Assembly (NCBI RefSeq): GCF_000372525.1
Contig: NZ_AQUR01000072.1
Location: 1 to 60,762, forward strand
DNA: 60,762 bases
DNA from: Cupriavidus neocaledonicus
Lineage (GTDB): Bacteria > Pseudomonadota > Gammaproteobacteria > Burkholderiales > Burkholderiaceae
Direction of reading: 5' to 3'
The position numbers and the translations under genes were made by a program. How positions within the stretch are numbered: the first letter of the stretch is position 1; each line of letters starts with the position of its first letter. Under the pieces are notes generated by a model that saw nothing but the letters and a program-made list of their open reading frames with translations, searched no databases and had not been told where the DNA came from. Positions 1-9,408 of this stretch are shown piece after piece.

Positions 1-336
1 CACATGAACGTGCTGCTGGCCGAGGCCGAGGTGCCGTACGACCAGGTCTTCGAGATGGAAGACATCAACAGCGAGTTCGGCCAGGCCGACGTGGTGCTGG
101 TGCTGGGCGCCAACGACGTGGTCAACCCGGCGGCCAAGACCGATCCCAAGTCGCCGATCGCGGGCATGCCGATCCTGGAGGCGTACAAGGCCAAGACCAT
201 CATCGTCAACAAGCGCTCGATGGCGGCCGGCTACGCCGGCCTGGACAACGAGCTGTTCTACATGGACAAGACCATGATGGTGTTCGGCGACGCCAAGAAG
301 GTGGTCGAGGACATGTTCAAGGCGGTCGAAGCATAA
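1..336 (+). CDS. pntB: NAD(P) transhydrogenase subunit beta, C-terminal part (partial)
   Basis: This is the 3' end of the beta subunit of the proton-translocating NAD(P)+ transhydrogenase. The complete protein couples hydride transfer between NADH and NADP+ to proton movement across the inner membrane. The visible 111 codons cover most of the NADP(H)-binding domain III, including the [14 protein letters not shown] stretch and the KR...[11 protein letters not shown] motif that closes over bound NADP(H). The reading frame is open from the first base, so the start lies outside the window. It ends with TAA at 334-336. The family assignment is secure from these motifs; nothing in the visible part looks abnormal. 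Confidence 0.95.
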   Translation, partial: HMNVLLAEAEVPYDQVFEMEDINSEFGQADVVLVLGANDVVNPAAKTDPKSPIAGMPILEAYKAKTIIVNKRSMAAGYAGLDNELFYMDKTMMVFGDAKKVVEDMFKAVEA

Positions 337-533
337 CCCTGATGCCTGGCGTGAAGGCGTTTGCGTCCAACGACATCCCGTTCTGTCTGTGCCGCATTTG
401 CAGGCCTCTTTTATTTTGATGACTGATGTTATTATAAATAGACAGAGAACAGAACTGCGCAGCCTGACCTGATCGCTACCGGGACGCCCCGGCTGCGGCA
501 GATCGCCAAGACTGCCCAGCAAGGAGGATCGAC

Positions 534-1460
534 ATGAGCCCAGCGTTCTGCAATTCAGGCACGAAGCGACATATCCAGCGCGTGGATTTCGGACGCGTGT
601 CGGTCTTCTTTGGCGAGAAGAGCGGCAAGTATCCCGACGGCAACCAGGTATTGATAAGGGGGTCCGAGACCCGCGCGGCTTTCGACACGCCGCTTGTCGC
701 GAACTACATCGGTCCCGAGTTTGACGCCACCGAGCTGGTGGTGATGGGCCATGTGCATGAGGACCATATGGCTGGGTTGCATCGCCTGCCGGATGCATCG
801 GTCTATGTGCACGAAGGCGATTTGCCGGCGGCAAGGAGCTGGGATGGCATGGTCGCCGCTTTCGGTAATGCGGCGTATGCATCGGAGACCCTCCTCAGGT
901 TTCAGCGTGAATTCTTCTATGCGCCGCGGCCCGACGCGCAAGGCTACGTGGACGGTGCGTGCTGGGATCTGGGCCAGACCGGCATTCGGGCTTTCCACCT
1001 GCCAGGGCACACCGCGGGCCATACCGTTCTCCTGGTGGAACCGGAGGGGGTGGCTTTCACGGGCGATATCGACCTGACCGGATTCGGACCCTACTATGGC
1101 GATGCAGGGTCCAGCCTGGGGGACTTCCGTCGTAGCCTGGCACGGTTGCCCGAGGTTCCGGCCAAGGTGTGGGTTACGTCCCATCATCGGGGCGTCTATA
1201 CCGATCGTGAGCACTTCCTGCGCGATCTCGCTGCCTATGCGGCCAAGCTGGACCAACGCGAACAGCGCCTGCTGGCCTTGCTGCGCGAATCGCCAAAGAC
1301 ACTGGCACAGCTGGTAGACCTGCGGCTGCTGTATCCGCCGGGCTTTCAAGGCTCATGGGTAGTCGATGCCGAGACCCGTACGATTTCCCGGCATCTGGCA
1401 GAACTGCTGGCGGACGGGCGGGTCGAGGTGAACGAAGAGGGCGTCTACCGGGTGGGATGA
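534..1460 (+). CDS. MBL-fold metallo-hydrolase
   Basis: This is a 308-residue metallo-beta-lactamase-fold hydrolase. The binuclear metal site is visible as HxHxDH at residues 73-78, a further histidine at 159 in LPGHTAGH, an aspartate at 178 in FTGDID, and histidines at 217-218. The last 60 residues resemble the winged-helix tail found in one branch of the superfamily. A strong ribosome site (AAGGAGG, 521-527) sits 6 bases before the ATG and fixes the start. An AT-rich stretch at about 405-440 probably carries its promoter. No signal peptide is seen, so it is likely cytoplasmic. The substrate cannot be told from the sequence. Confidence 0.9.
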   Translation: MSPAFCNSGTKRHIQRVDFGRVSVFFGEKSGKYPDGNQVLIRGSETRAAFDTPLVANYIGPEFDATELVVMGHVHEDHMAGLHRLPDASVYVHEGDLPAARSWDGMVAAFGNAAYASETLLRFQREFFYAPRPDAQGYVDGACWDLGQTGIRAFHLPGHTAGHTVLLVEPEGVAFTGDIDLTGFGPYYGDAGSSLGDFRRSLARLPEVPAKVWVTSHHRGVYTDREHFLRDLAAYAAKLDQREQRLLALLRESPKTLAQLVDLRLLYPPGFQGSWVVDAETRTISRHLAELLADGRVEVNEEGVYRVG

Positions 1461-1506
1461 GATACCCGGGGGGACCACTTCGGTAGTGGCCGCCCTTGCA
1501 TCATGT

Positions 1507-1540
1507 CCCGATGCGGATCGCTGAAGCTGCCCGCATCGGG
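1507..1540. terminator. Inverted repeat between convergent genes, likely bidirectional terminator
   Basis: A perfect 10-bp inverted repeat (CCCGATGCGG at 1507-1516 and CCGCATCGGG at 1531-1540) with a 14-base loop lies between the convergent MBL hydrolase and porin genes. There is no clear U tract on either strand, so termination strength is uncertain. Confidence 0.55.
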
Positions 1541-1570
1541 ATTGCATCGGTTTGACGATTGCCGTCGCGC

Positions 1571-2785
1571 TCAGAAGTTGTGGCGGATGCCCAGCGCGAC
1601 GCCGAACATGCTGTCCTTGCCGGCAGCGGGCTGATAGCCGTTGTTGAACGCAATGGACGCGGTGTCCAGGCACAGGCCGGCATTCTTTGCGTAAGCAGTG
1701 GTCAGGTACAGGTCCGTACGCTTGGAAAGGCGGTAGTCGGCGATGAGCATCCACTGTCTCGGATTGCCGGCAGGCCCTAGCGCCGGCAAGGTCGAGGACC
1801 GGAACGTCTGGTAGTAGTAGTCCAGCGTCAGGCTCAGCGCAGACGTCATCTCGTAGTAGACGCCGGCCCAGTACAAGTTGTCGCGCGTCAGTGTCTGCCC
1901 CGGCGCAGTCGACATGCCCCAGCGGTATCCAGTCATGAAGATCGCCGGACCGACGGCGTAGCTGGCTGCTGCGGCGGCCTTCTTGAATGTGCCGGTACCG
2001 GCGAAGCCGCCACTGCCCACGATGCTCGGGTTCACCTGGTCGTAGGTGACGGTGGCACTGAACGGCCCCGCCGCATAGGACGCCCGGGCACCAAAGCCGG
2101 TATCGCGGCGAAACTGGCCGGGACCCTCGCCCGGGCCACCCAGGCGACTCAGGTCCATGGTGCCGCTGCTGCCGCCGGTGCCAAAGCTCCAGTGTGCCCC
2201 GACGCTGACCGGACCAAAGGTGCCCGCATATTTGACGGTGTTGTCCTCGCGGTACACCGGTCCGATCTGGGCGATCACGGGCTCATACAGGCTCGACATC
2301 GCCGCTGGCGAGAAGTTGGCCAGTGCCTCCAGCATCGAGGTGTATTGGCGACCGAAGGTGATCTTGCCGTAGGTGGCGCTCTGCAGGCCGACAAACGCCT
2401 GACGGCCAAACAGGCGACCGCCTTGCTGCAGGGTACCATCGTCTGCTCCGATGCCGCTTTCCAGCACGAAGACACTGCTCAGTCCGTTGCCGAGGTCTTC
2501 CACGCCGCGCAGGCCCCAACGCGAACCCGACAGACCTTCCCCGTTCAGCGCGTATCGATGGGCCGAGCCGCTGCTGGCGCTTTTGAAGTTGGTGTCGAAT
2601 TCCAGATTGGTATCGAGCGTACCGTACAACGTGACGGACGGCTGGGCGTGCGCCGCGCCTGCGAAGACACCAAAAGCTGCCAGTGCGACAGCAGGCGTCT
2701 TGCCCCAGTCGCGTGCCAGCTTGCACGGCACCGCGGTGACCACAGCCCCATCCTTGTCAGAGGCATAGCGCCTGAATGCATCCAT
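1571..2785 (-). CDS. Gram-negative porin (burkholderial OmpC-type)
   Basis: This is an outer-membrane trimeric porin of about 404 residues, the usual length for burkholderial porins. A signal peptide ending in GAAHA precedes the mature start QPSVTLYGTLD, the classic first beta strand. The sequence continues with family motifs such as SRWGLRGVEDLG and GRLFGRQAFVGL and ends in an aromatic residue (RHNF), the signal for insertion by the BAM complex. The ATG at 2785 is chosen because AAGGAG stands 7 bases upstream; a TTG directly before it is less likely. The N-terminus before the hydrophobic core is longer than usual. Substrate preference is unknown. Confidence 0.92.
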   Translation of the reverse strand: MDAFRRYASDKDGAVVTAVPCKLARDWGKTPAVALAAFGVFAGAAHAQPSVTLYGTLDTNLEFDTNFKSASSGSAHRYALNGEGLSGSRWGLRGVEDLGNGLSSVFVLESGIGADDGTLQQGGRLFGRQAFVGLQSATYGKITFGRQYTSMLEALANFSPAAMSSLYEPVIAQIGPVYREDNTVKYAGTFGPVSVGAHWSFGTGGSSGTMDLSRLGGPGEGPGQFRRDTGFGARASYAAGPFSATVTYDQVNPSIVGSGGFAGTGTFKKAAAAASYAVGPAIFMTGYRWGMSTAPGQTLTRDNLYWAGVYYEMTSALSLTLDYYYQTFRSSTLPALGPAGNPRQWMLIADYRLSKRTDLYLTTAYAKNAGLCLDTASIAFNNGYQPAAGKDSMFGVALGIRHNF

Positions 2786-3131
2786 CAACGATCTCCTTGT
2801 TTGTCAGTTGCCTGGCGGCCGCATGCAGCGCATCGGCCTCGCATTTGTCCTGAAACCTGTCGGCGATTCGCGCAAATCGTGAATTAGCATAACGAGCGTA
2901 ATGTTAAATAAAAAGGCCGGGTATTCCCTGCCTGGGCGGCGCCCTGAGCTGGCACAGGTGTGGCTGCGTGGGGGCGTGCGAACGCCGGCGCACTACCGGG
3001 GTGGAACAGACTGCGCAGAGGCCTTGCCCGAGCGGGGCTAGCGGGAGAGGACTACATGGAATCAGAACATAACGATGATTCTGTAAAATCACGCATCTGG
3101 CGGCTAACCAGCCCGGCAGCCGGTGGTCGAA

Positions 3132-3815
3132 ATGCTCAAGAGACAAAACAGGACAATGGAAAGCGACGACGATATCGAGCAGGTCTCAACCCGGGGTCGT
3201 CCGGTCGGCGATCGCGAAGCGAAGCGCAAGGAGTTGCTGCGCGCGGCATCGACGGTGATTGCACAGGAGGGCTATGCCAACGCATCGCTGCGCAAGGTTG
3301 CGAAGCATGCGGGCTACACCACCGGCGCGGTGACCTATTACTTCGCCAACAAGGAAGAGCTGGTCGTGGCGCTGATGGAAAGCGCATTCGACCGTTTCGA
3401 CGCGATGCTGGAGTCGGCCCGGGAAAGCGGTGACATCCTCGCCCCGTTCGAAAGCTGGATCAGGCTGACCGACCGCAGCACCAGGTTCTGGCCGGCGACA
3501 TCGGAATTGCTGGCGCAGGGACGACACGAGCCTGCGTTTGCGGAAGTCATCACCAGGCGCTACGCTCGCTATCGTCGCCTGCTCGCCGCCATTGTCAAGG
3601 ACGCGCAGGAACGGGGGACGGTCCGCAACGATATTCCGGCGGACATCCTCACCGACCAGCTCGTTGCCATGGGGGATGGATGGATGATGATGTACCCGAT
3701 CGAACCCAAGCGCTTCACGCCCAAGCGAATGCGGGCGCTCATCGATGCCCTGGCGGTGCTGGTGGCGCCCGTGCCGGGCGAGCACAAGCCTGGCGGACGG
3801 GCGGCGCACGCGTAG
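3132..3815 (+). CDS. TetR/AcrR-family transcriptional regulator
   Basis: This is a 227-residue one-component regulator. An N-terminal helix-turn-helix is visible in ASLRKVAKHAGYTTGAVTYYF, the hallmark of TetR repressors, followed by an all-helical ligand domain. In overall form it resembles BetI-type members. Three starts are possible (GTG 3123, ATG 3132, ATG 3156); none has a strong ribosome site, and the third would give an N-terminus of typical length. It is convergent with the amine oxidase gene, only 7 bases apart. It may control that operon, but no operator was identified. Confidence 0.88.
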   Translation: MLKRQNRTMESDDDIEQVSTRGRPVGDREAKRKELLRAASTVIAQEGYANASLRKVAKHAGYTTGAVTYYFANKEELVVALMESAFDRFDAMLESARESGDILAPFESWIRLTDRSTRFWPATSELLAQGRHEPAFAEVITRRYARYRRLLAAIVKDAQERGTVRNDIPADILTDQLVAMGDGWMMMYPIEPKRFTPKRMRALIDALAVLVAPVPGEHKPGGRAAHA

Positions 3816-3822
3816 CACGGGA

Positions 3823-5127
3823 TCACAACCGGTGCTCGCCACGCAGGGCGCGAGCGATGTCAATAGCGGCTTTGGCGCCGGTCTCGATGGCGCCGTCGAT
3901 GCCGCCGACCCCGATGGGCGCTATGTCCGCGCCCGCGAAATGAATGCGGCCGTGGCTCTGCCGCATCAGGGGCGCGGCCTGCGTCAGATTGCCGGGGCGG
4001 TGATGCATCCATCCGCCTTTGGAGAACGGGTCGTTCGCCCAGTCCTGGCAGACCGTGTCCAACACTTCGATGTCCGGAATGAAGTCCCGCAGCGCCTGCT
4101 GTACTGCCTCGCGGTCATTGCCGTCCAGCGCCGAGCTGTCGGAACAGAAGCACACCACCAGCGTATCGCCATGGTCGCGCCGCTCGGCATGGGCGGTGTT
4201 GATGGGATGCTTGCCTGCCGGTGCATAGATCACGAAGGGCTCGATCTCGCCCCTGACCCGTACCCAGATCTTGGTGGGCATGATCGGGTTTCTTTGCTCG
4301 ATCATGGCGCGCACGGGGCGCGGCAGCGCAGGCGTGACGGAAAACTCGCTCAGCATGTTCAGCGGCAATGCCACCACGGCGCGCCGGGAACGGATACGCT
4401 GCCCCTCGCGTGTGGTCACAATGACCTCGTGCCCGTTGTCATCGACTGCGGCCACTGGCGTCGAGAGGCGCAGTTCGGCTTTCGATTCGGCGCTCATGGC
4501 GCCAATCAGGCGACCGGTGCCGCCCTCGATCGGCCAGTGCCCGGCGATTTCCTTGAACGCGCTCCAGTTGCCGAAGCAGATCGCGCACCAGAACAGCAGT
4601 TGCGCAAGCCCTTGCTCGCGTTCGGAGCAAACCAGGATGGACATCGCGTTGACCAGCACGTCGCGGTCGTGCGCCGAGAGTTCAAGCGCATCAAGCCGGT
4701 CGCCGATGGTTTGCCTGTCGATCGTGCCGACGTCGGCGGCTGCCAGGTCATCCACCTGGGGAAAGTGCATCCGCGCATCGGCAAAGAAGCGGGCGACCAG
4801 CGGCGTGGCCAGTTGGTTGAGCTGTTCCCATGTCCCGGCGTGTACCACGCCGTCGGCGTACCAATACGCCCTGGTCACCGGCATTGGTGTTGCCAGGCCG
4901 ATGCCATAGCACTTGAGTTCGCGCCACACATGCGCCTGCGTCCAGTGCACGTAGGTGCCGCCCAGATCGAGGTCCAGGCCAAGCGCCTTGCCCCACCAGG
5001 TGCGCCCGCCAATCCGGTCACGCGCTTCGAGCAGCAGCACCGAATGGCCTGCCATGCTGAGGTCCCGCGCAGCGGTCACGCCTGCGAAGCCAGCGCCGAT
5101 CACGGCCACATCGTACAGATCTGTCAT
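3823..5127 (-). CDS. FAD-dependent amine oxidase (flavin monoamine oxidase family)
   Basis: This 434-residue protein belongs to the flavin amine oxidase family, which oxidises a C-N bond of primary or secondary amines with FAD. It opens with the dinucleotide-binding motif VIGAGFAGVTAARDL and the GG motif (LLLEARDRIGGRTW). The C-terminal FAD motif is present as IHFAGADIAP...GGIDGAIETG. There is no signal peptide, so it acts in the cytoplasm. The ATG at 5127 is chosen because it immediately precedes the FAD motif, as in the family; longer frames to 5205 lack support. It is the last gene of a leftward group that includes a second FAD oxidase, a transporter, RidA and a PhyH-type dioxygenase, suggesting amine catabolism. 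The substrate is unknown. Confidence 0.9.
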   Translation of the reverse strand: MTDLYDVAVIGAGFAGVTAARDLSMAGHSVLLLEARDRIGGRTWWGKALGLDLDLGGTYVHWTQAHVWRELKCYGIGLATPMPVTRAYWYADGVVHAGTWEQLNQLATPLVARFFADARMHFPQVDDLAAADVGTIDRQTIGDRLDALELSAHDRDVLVNAMSILVCSEREQGLAQLLFWCAICFGNWSAFKEIAGHWPIEGGTGRLIGAMSAESKAELRLSTPVAAVDDNGHEVIVTTREGQRIRSRRAVVALPLNMLSEFSVTPALPRPVRAMIEQRNPIMPTKIWVRVRGEIEPFVIYAPAGKHPINTAHAERRDHGDTLVVCFCSDSSALDGNDREAVQQALRDFIPDIEVLDTVCQDWANDPFSKGGWMHHRPGNLTQAAPLMRQSHGRIHFAGADIAPIGVGGIDGAIETGAKAAIDIARALRGEHRL

Positions 5128-5211
5128 GGGAATTTCCGTATTGAGTTTCAGGTGATGCGTGGGCGGGAAAGGATGGCTCCCGGCAATTGCGAGGCCGCCT
5201 CTCACGCTGCC

Positions 5212-6573
5212 TCATGTGCGGCGCGCCTTGCGGTTCGAACGTTCATCGAGACCGCTTGCGACCTTCAGGGCGCCGTTGAGGGCGAGCCAGCGCAGGGGTT
5301 CCGGCAGCGTCGCGGGCGGCGCATGTTGCATCAGCATGGCAAGCAGCGGGTTGCCGATGCCCTGGATGTCTTGCGCCAGCATGTGTCCGACCATGCCCTG
5401 TGTGCCGACGCCGTGGCCGGAACATCCCGCCGCGTAGTAAATGTTCCTGTCTGCTCCTGTGCGGCCGATCACCGGCAGGCCATCGTCGGCATAGCTGATG
5501 TAGCCGCTCCAGCAGTGCCGGATGGCGATGCCCCTCAAAGGTGGAAAGCGGTCATGCAGTGCCATCCGCAGCGCTCGATACTGGTCGTGCTCGGGCACTT
5601 CGGGCGTCCGCGAGCCGAAGGGGTAGCGCAGGCGCTTGGTGGTCAAGACCAGCGTGTTGTGCGCGGTCAGGCGATGGCTCTCCATGACCCAGTGCATGGT
5701 TGTGATGCCTTCGCGGCGGGGCCATCCAAGCGCCGCCAGCTGTACAGGGGAAAGCGGTTCGGTCTCCATGGCCGAAAGCCGCAACGGCACCACCTTGTCC
5801 GCAAGCGGGCCGAGCCGGGGCGTATAGGCATTGGTGGCCAGGATCATCACCGGCGCGCTGACGCTGCCGCGAGGTGTCTGCACCCTGACGGTTGGTCCTT
5901 CGATGAAGGACAGCAACGGCGTGTTTTCGTGGATCGTCACGCCTGCCCGCAGGGCCGCGCGCCGCAGTCCCAGGACGTACTTGCCGGGATCGAGCGTGCC
6001 GCCGGTCGGCACGTAACTGCCAAACAGGAACGCTGGCGGGATGCCGCGTGCGCGCATCTCGGCCTGGTCCAGGTATTCCGATGGGCATCCGAGTTCGGCG
6101 CCGATCCGCATATCCTCGCGCACCCTGGCTTCCTGCGACGGCTCGATGCCGGCACGGATCAATCCCGACCGGTGGTAGTCGCAGTCGATCCCATGCTCCG
6201 CGAACTTGCCTTCGGCGAAGCGGACCCCGTCTTCGTAGAAGCGTACGATCCGCTTCGCTTTTTCGTGGCCCGCGCGCTTGAGGAAGCGGTCGTACTTGAG
6301 TCCCTGCCCGCCGGCGAGATAGCCCGCGTTGCGGCTGCTCGCTCCATGGCCACAGAACTCGCGTTCGAGCACGACCACCTTCACGCGCTGCCGGGCGAGC
6401 TCCAGCGCCGCGCATAGCCCCGCAAAGCCGGCGCCGACGATGACCACATCGGCGTTGGTGTGGCCCTCGAGCGATGGCTGCAGGTCAGCCGGCCTTTCGA
6501 TCCAGCCGCCCAGCGTTCGATATGTCTTGAAGTCTTCGGTCACGTTGCCGCTTTCCTTTGTCTGGTGAGTCAT
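5212..6573 (-). CDS. FAD-dependent oxidoreductase, DAO family (PuuB-like)
   Basis: This is a 453-residue D-amino-acid-oxidase-fold flavoprotein. The FAD site DVVIVGAGFAGLCAALELA begins near residue 30, followed by GHGASSRNAGYLAGG, typical of the gamma-glutamylputrescine oxidase (PuuB) and glycine/sarcosine oxidase group. The late motif ISYADDGLPVIGRTG and a closing GCSGHGVGTQGMVG complete the fold. The ATG at 6573 gives a family-typical N-terminus; the ribosome site is weak. It lies 84 bases upstream of the amine oxidase gene and just downstream of the MFS transporter gene, all read leftward. A role in oxidising an imported amine, with RidA removing the imine product, is an inference from this context. 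Confidence 0.88.
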   Translation of the reverse strand: MTHQTKESGNVTEDFKTYRTLGGWIERPADLQPSLEGHTNADVVIVGAGFAGLCAALELARQRVKVVVLEREFCGHGASSRNAGYLAGGQGLKYDRFLKRAGHEKAKRIVRFYEDGVRFAEGKFAEHGIDCDYHRSGLIRAGIEPSQEARVREDMRIGAELGCPSEYLDQAEMRARGIPPAFLFGSYVPTGGTLDPGKYVLGLRRAALRAGVTIHENTPLLSFIEGPTVRVQTPRGSVSAPVMILATNAYTPRLGPLADKVVPLRLSAMETEPLSPVQLAALGWPRREGITTMHWVMESHRLTAHNTLVLTTKRLRYPFGSRTPEVPEHDQYRALRMALHDRFPPLRGIAIRHCWSGYISYADDGLPVIGRTGADRNIYYAAGCSGHGVGTQGMVGHMLAQDIQGIGNPLLAMLMQHAPPATLPEPLRWLALNGALKVASGLDERSNRKARRT

Positions 6574-6611
6574 GCGGGCGGGAACAATCCGCGCTTGACG
6601 CAAATGCCGTG

Positions 6612-8045
6612 TCAGGCGGCCATGGACGTGTCCGGGCACGGGCGCGCTCCGTTGGCAGCGCCCGTCTCGTCGCCGGCAACGGCTTCCAGCGAGCGGTTGG
6701 TCGTGCGCGGGCCGAACAGCGCGACGGGGATGGAGAAGACGATGTAGCAAGCTGCCGCCGCGAGCATGACGCCAGCCATGCCGCTTGCGGAGAACAGCGC
6801 GGCGCCCAGGACGCCGGCGGCCGCGCCGCCGAACCGGCCGCCAGACATCACGATCCCGCTGCCGAGGGCGCGCAGCTGCGTCGGTATCGTCTCCGGGATG
6901 TAGGTGTAGTAGGCGTTGACGACGAGCCCCGTGATGATGGCGGCGAGTCCGCCTGCCCCGATCACTGCCCAACTGGTGGCCGAGATGCCGAGCACCGCCA
7001 ACGGCAATGCGCTTAGCACGGACACGACAAGGATGGTGGACTTGCGTTCATACCGGTCGAGAAACAGCATGGCGACTAGCGGCGTGGCGCCATAGATCAC
7101 GTTCCACAGGAACTGGATGTAATACGCATGTTCCTCGGAGTATTTGAGGCTGTATACGAGCGAGTAGACGCCCCATTGGCCGAACAGGTAATAGGCCAGG
7201 CTGGCGCCAAAGTAGCCGAGCGTGAGCACGGCGATGGTTCGCAGCAAGGCCTTGTCGTTGAAGAGGTCGCGTAGCGTGGGCGCTGCGGCGGCCGGCTGAA
7301 CGGTGGCAATCGCGGGTTCGTCGAGCGGACCGCGGCGCAGCGCGCGCGCTTCCAGCTCGCTTACGATGCCTTCGGCGCGGTCGAATCGACCGCGCGAGAC
7401 ACACCAGCGCACCGATTCCGGCAGGATGAAGCGTGCCAGGGGCGCAATCAGCAGGCCGACGCTGCCGCCCAGGAACAGGTTGCGCCAGGCATCACTACTG
7501 CCGTGTGGGAGATAGAACATCGCTAGCGCGGCAGCGCCGATGCCGGAGACCACGAACCCGATCGTCACGATGGAGACGAAGCGGCCACGTGCCCTGCCGG
7601 GAAACATCTCGGCGATATAGACCAGCAGCACCGAGGTGGCGGCCTGCACGCCGATACCTGTGATGACGCGGGAGGCCAGTATGGTCTCGTAGGTAGGTGC
7701 GAATGCCGTCGCCAACGCTCCCAGCGAGTACAGCACGGTGGTCCATACGAGCACCGAACGTCGTCCCCATTGGTCAGACAGTCTTCCTCCCACCAGCGCC
7801 CCGATGATCATCCCGATGAAGAACGCGCTGCTGATGGCGCCGATCTGCCCGGTGCTCAGGTTGGTGTGGGCCTTGATCGTGGGGCTGGCATAGGCAAAGA
7901 TGGCGTTGTCGTAATACTCCAGCATCAGGTTGGCCGCGAGCAGCGCGGCCCAGACGTAGTGGGAAGCCATTACCGGCAGGCGGTCAAGCCGCGCAAGAAT
8001 GCTGGATGGCTTGTCCGGTCTGACGACCGCATTCGGACGCTTCAT
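6612..8045 (-). CDS. MFS transporter
   Basis: This is a 477-residue major-facilitator permease of the inner membrane with about twelve hydrophobic segments. The loop motif LSDQWGRRSV follows the second segment and PESVRWCVSRGR follows the sixth, as in sugar-porter/metabolite-proton-symporter type members. The ATG at 8045 is preferred because GGAGA stands 7 bases upstream; an ATG at 8078 is the alternative. Its neighbours, two FAD amine oxidases downstream and RidA upstream, suggest that it imports the amine degraded by the operon. The substrate is not identifiable from sequence alone. Confidence 0.88.
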   Translation of the reverse strand: MKRPNAVVRPDKPSSILARLDRLPVMASHYVWAALLAANLMLEYYDNAIFAYASPTIKAHTNLSTGQIGAISSAFFIGMIIGALVGGRLSDQWGRRSVLVWTTVLYSLGALATAFAPTYETILASRVITGIGVQAATSVLLVYIAEMFPGRARGRFVSIVTIGFVVSGIGAAALAMFYLPHGSSDAWRNLFLGGSVGLLIAPLARFILPESVRWCVSRGRFDRAEGIVSELEARALRRGPLDEPAIATVQPAAAAPTLRDLFNDKALLRTIAVLTLGYFGASLAYYLFGQWGVYSLVYSLKYSEEHAYYIQFLWNVIYGATPLVAMLFLDRYERKSTILVVSVLSALPLAVLGISATSWAVIGAGGLAAIITGLVVNAYYTYIPETIPTQLRALGSGIVMSGGRFGGAAAGVLGAALFSASGMAGVMLAAAACYIVFSIPVALFGPRTTNRSLEAVAGDETGAANGARPCPDTSMAA

Positions 8046-8138
8046 GTTTGTGTCTCCATCAGCTTTGTCGCTGTTCATTTTTTGTAGGGGATGTCGTGCC
8101 GCGACCCTGGTGTGCAAACGGGCCGCGGCTTCTGGCTG

Positions 8139-8546
8139 TCAGCCGTCGCCGCAACCCGCGACTGCAATCGCGCGTAGCTCGACCAGGAACTCGGGACGCG
8201 CCAGCTGGTTTACGCCCACGCCTGTCCACGAGGGATAGCGGTCGGGGAAGTACTCATCCTTGACTTTCACGAACGCCTGTATCTCGCCGCGCAGGTCGGT
8301 GTGGAACGTCATGATTTCCACGACGTCGGCAAGGCTGGCTCCTGCGGCTTCGAGCACAGCCTTCAGGTTTTCGAACGCCAGCCGGGCCTGCGCTTCCATT
8401 CCCTGGCCCACCGAGGCCGTGGCCAGATCGAAGCCCACCTGGCCGGACACCCAGATCATGTCGCCGACACGGGTTGCCGAAGAGAAGTGAAGCTGGTCGT
8501 AGTGCCTGGCCTGCATGAGGCCGGGATTGATCATTTGTCGTTTCAT
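8139..8546 (-). CDS. RidA-family (YjgF/YER057c/UK114) imine deaminase
   Basis: This is a 135-residue RidA-family protein. Canonical RidA enzymes hydrolyse reactive enamine/imine intermediates to keto compounds and ammonia. The family features seen are the VGDMIWVSGQVGFD strand, the LENLKAVLEAAGAS-type helix (here AFENLKAVLEAAGAS), and FLVELRAIAV near the end, which in active members carries the substrate-binding region. It is located between a PhyH-like dioxygenase and an MFS transporter gene, in an operon with two amine oxidases. The amine oxidases would generate imines, so the placement makes functional sense. ATG at 8546 or 8534 could be the start. Confidence 0.88.
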   Translation of the reverse strand: MKRQMINPGLMQARHYDQLHFSSATRVGDMIWVSGQVGFDLATASVGQGMEAQARLAFENLKAVLEAAGASLADVVEIMTFHTDLRGEIQAFVKVKDEYFPDRYPSWTGVGVNQLARPEFLVELRAIAVAGCGDG

Positions 8547-8571
8547 GGCGGCTGCTCCGTGCAAGGCGATA

Positions 8572-9408
8572 TCAGGCGAGTTGGCGGAAGACAGGCGAGC
8601 GGAACGGTTCGCCTTCATTGAGCCTGGCCATTTCTTCCCGGAAGAGCGGCCCGTTGCGGGCATAGCGCGGGTTCGACATTGGCAGGGCGCGGAACGTGGC
8701 GTCGTCACCGAAGAAGCGCAGCACCAGCGTGTGCCGGGTCGCGCAGGCGGCATCGACGGCGGCCCCGCCGTGAAGCGAACGTGGATGCAGGAACACGACA
8801 TCGCCAGGGGTCACCTCCCAGGAGAGCACGTCCCAGGAATTGGGGTCTTCGGCGAGCTCCTTGTCGATATGCGGCAGGCGGGGCAGGGTGCCGTCGCCGT
8901 ACAGCGGATCGGTCGGGTCATCGGCATTCGCGAAACTGGCCCCGTCGTACTGGATGCCGAGGTGCGAGCCGCGAATGATCTCCAGCGAATTCTTCTTTGG
9001 AATGGTCTGGAAGGTAATCCACGCGTTGCCCCAATGCTTGCCGGCCCACGGCAGGTTCGCGGTGTCCTGATGCCACGGCCCGCGGCCACTGTTGCCGCCT
9101 TCCTTGGCGAACACCTCCTCGGCGAAATACCAGACATGCTCCGAGCCCCATAACTCCTGGAACACCTTTCCGAACGGCAGCGTCGTGACCAGGTCGTCAA
9201 GCTTCTGCTTAACCACCGGATTGGCGTTGTCGATATGGGTCTGCAGGCTGGTGCCGTCCAGCGAGCGGAAGTGATATGGGCCCGGGTTAGCGACGTTCCA
9301 CTTGAAAGCCTCGTAGCACCGGGCCAGCTGCACAGGGTCGAGGCAGTTCTTTATAAGTACGGCGCCGTCCTCGCGAAACGCCTCTCGTTGGGATTGGGTG
9401 GTGAGCAT
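8572..9408 (-). CDS. Phytanoyl-CoA dioxygenase (PhyH) family Fe(II)/2-oxoglutarate oxygenase
   Basis: This 278-residue protein belongs to the PhyH family of non-haem iron, 2-oxoglutarate-dependent oxygenases. The metal triad is visible as H113-x-D115 (PWHQDTANLPW) and the distal H213 (LHPRSLHGG). Bacterial members hydroxylate diverse small molecules, so the phytanoyl name does not indicate the substrate. A good ribosome site (AAGGAGA, 7 bases before the ATG at 9408) fixes the start. As the first gene of a leftward group with RidA, an MFS transporter and two amine oxidases, it may hydroxylate the amine substrate or remove an N-alkyl group. That role is inferred from context. Confidence 0.9.
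   Translation of the reverse strand: MLTTQSQREAFREDGAVLIKNCLDPVQLARCYEAFKWNVANPGPYHFRSLDGTSLQTHIDNANPVVKQKLDDLVTTLPFGKVFQELWGSEHVWYFAEEVFAKEGGNSGRGPWHQDTANLPWAGKHWGNAWITFQTIPKKNSLEIIRGSHLGIQYDGASFANADDPTDPLYGDGTLPRLPHIDKELAEDPNSWDVLSWEVTPGDVVFLHPRSLHGGAAVDAACATRHTLVLRFFGDDATFRALPMSNPRYARNGPLFREEMARLNEGEPFRSPVFRQLA

Noticed and set aside
2950..2965. Possible sigma-54 promoter (TGGCACAGGTGTGGCT) upstream of the TetR gene
   Set aside because: The GG-N10-GC spacing is right, but the -12 box is TGGCT instead of TTGCW, and there is no functional link to RpoN control.
3745..6417. Open frame of 890 codons on the plus strand antisense to the two FAD oxidases
   Set aside because: It has no domain similarity, its residue composition is typical of antisense frames in high-GC DNA, and both oxidases on the other strand have complete motifs and good codon pattern.
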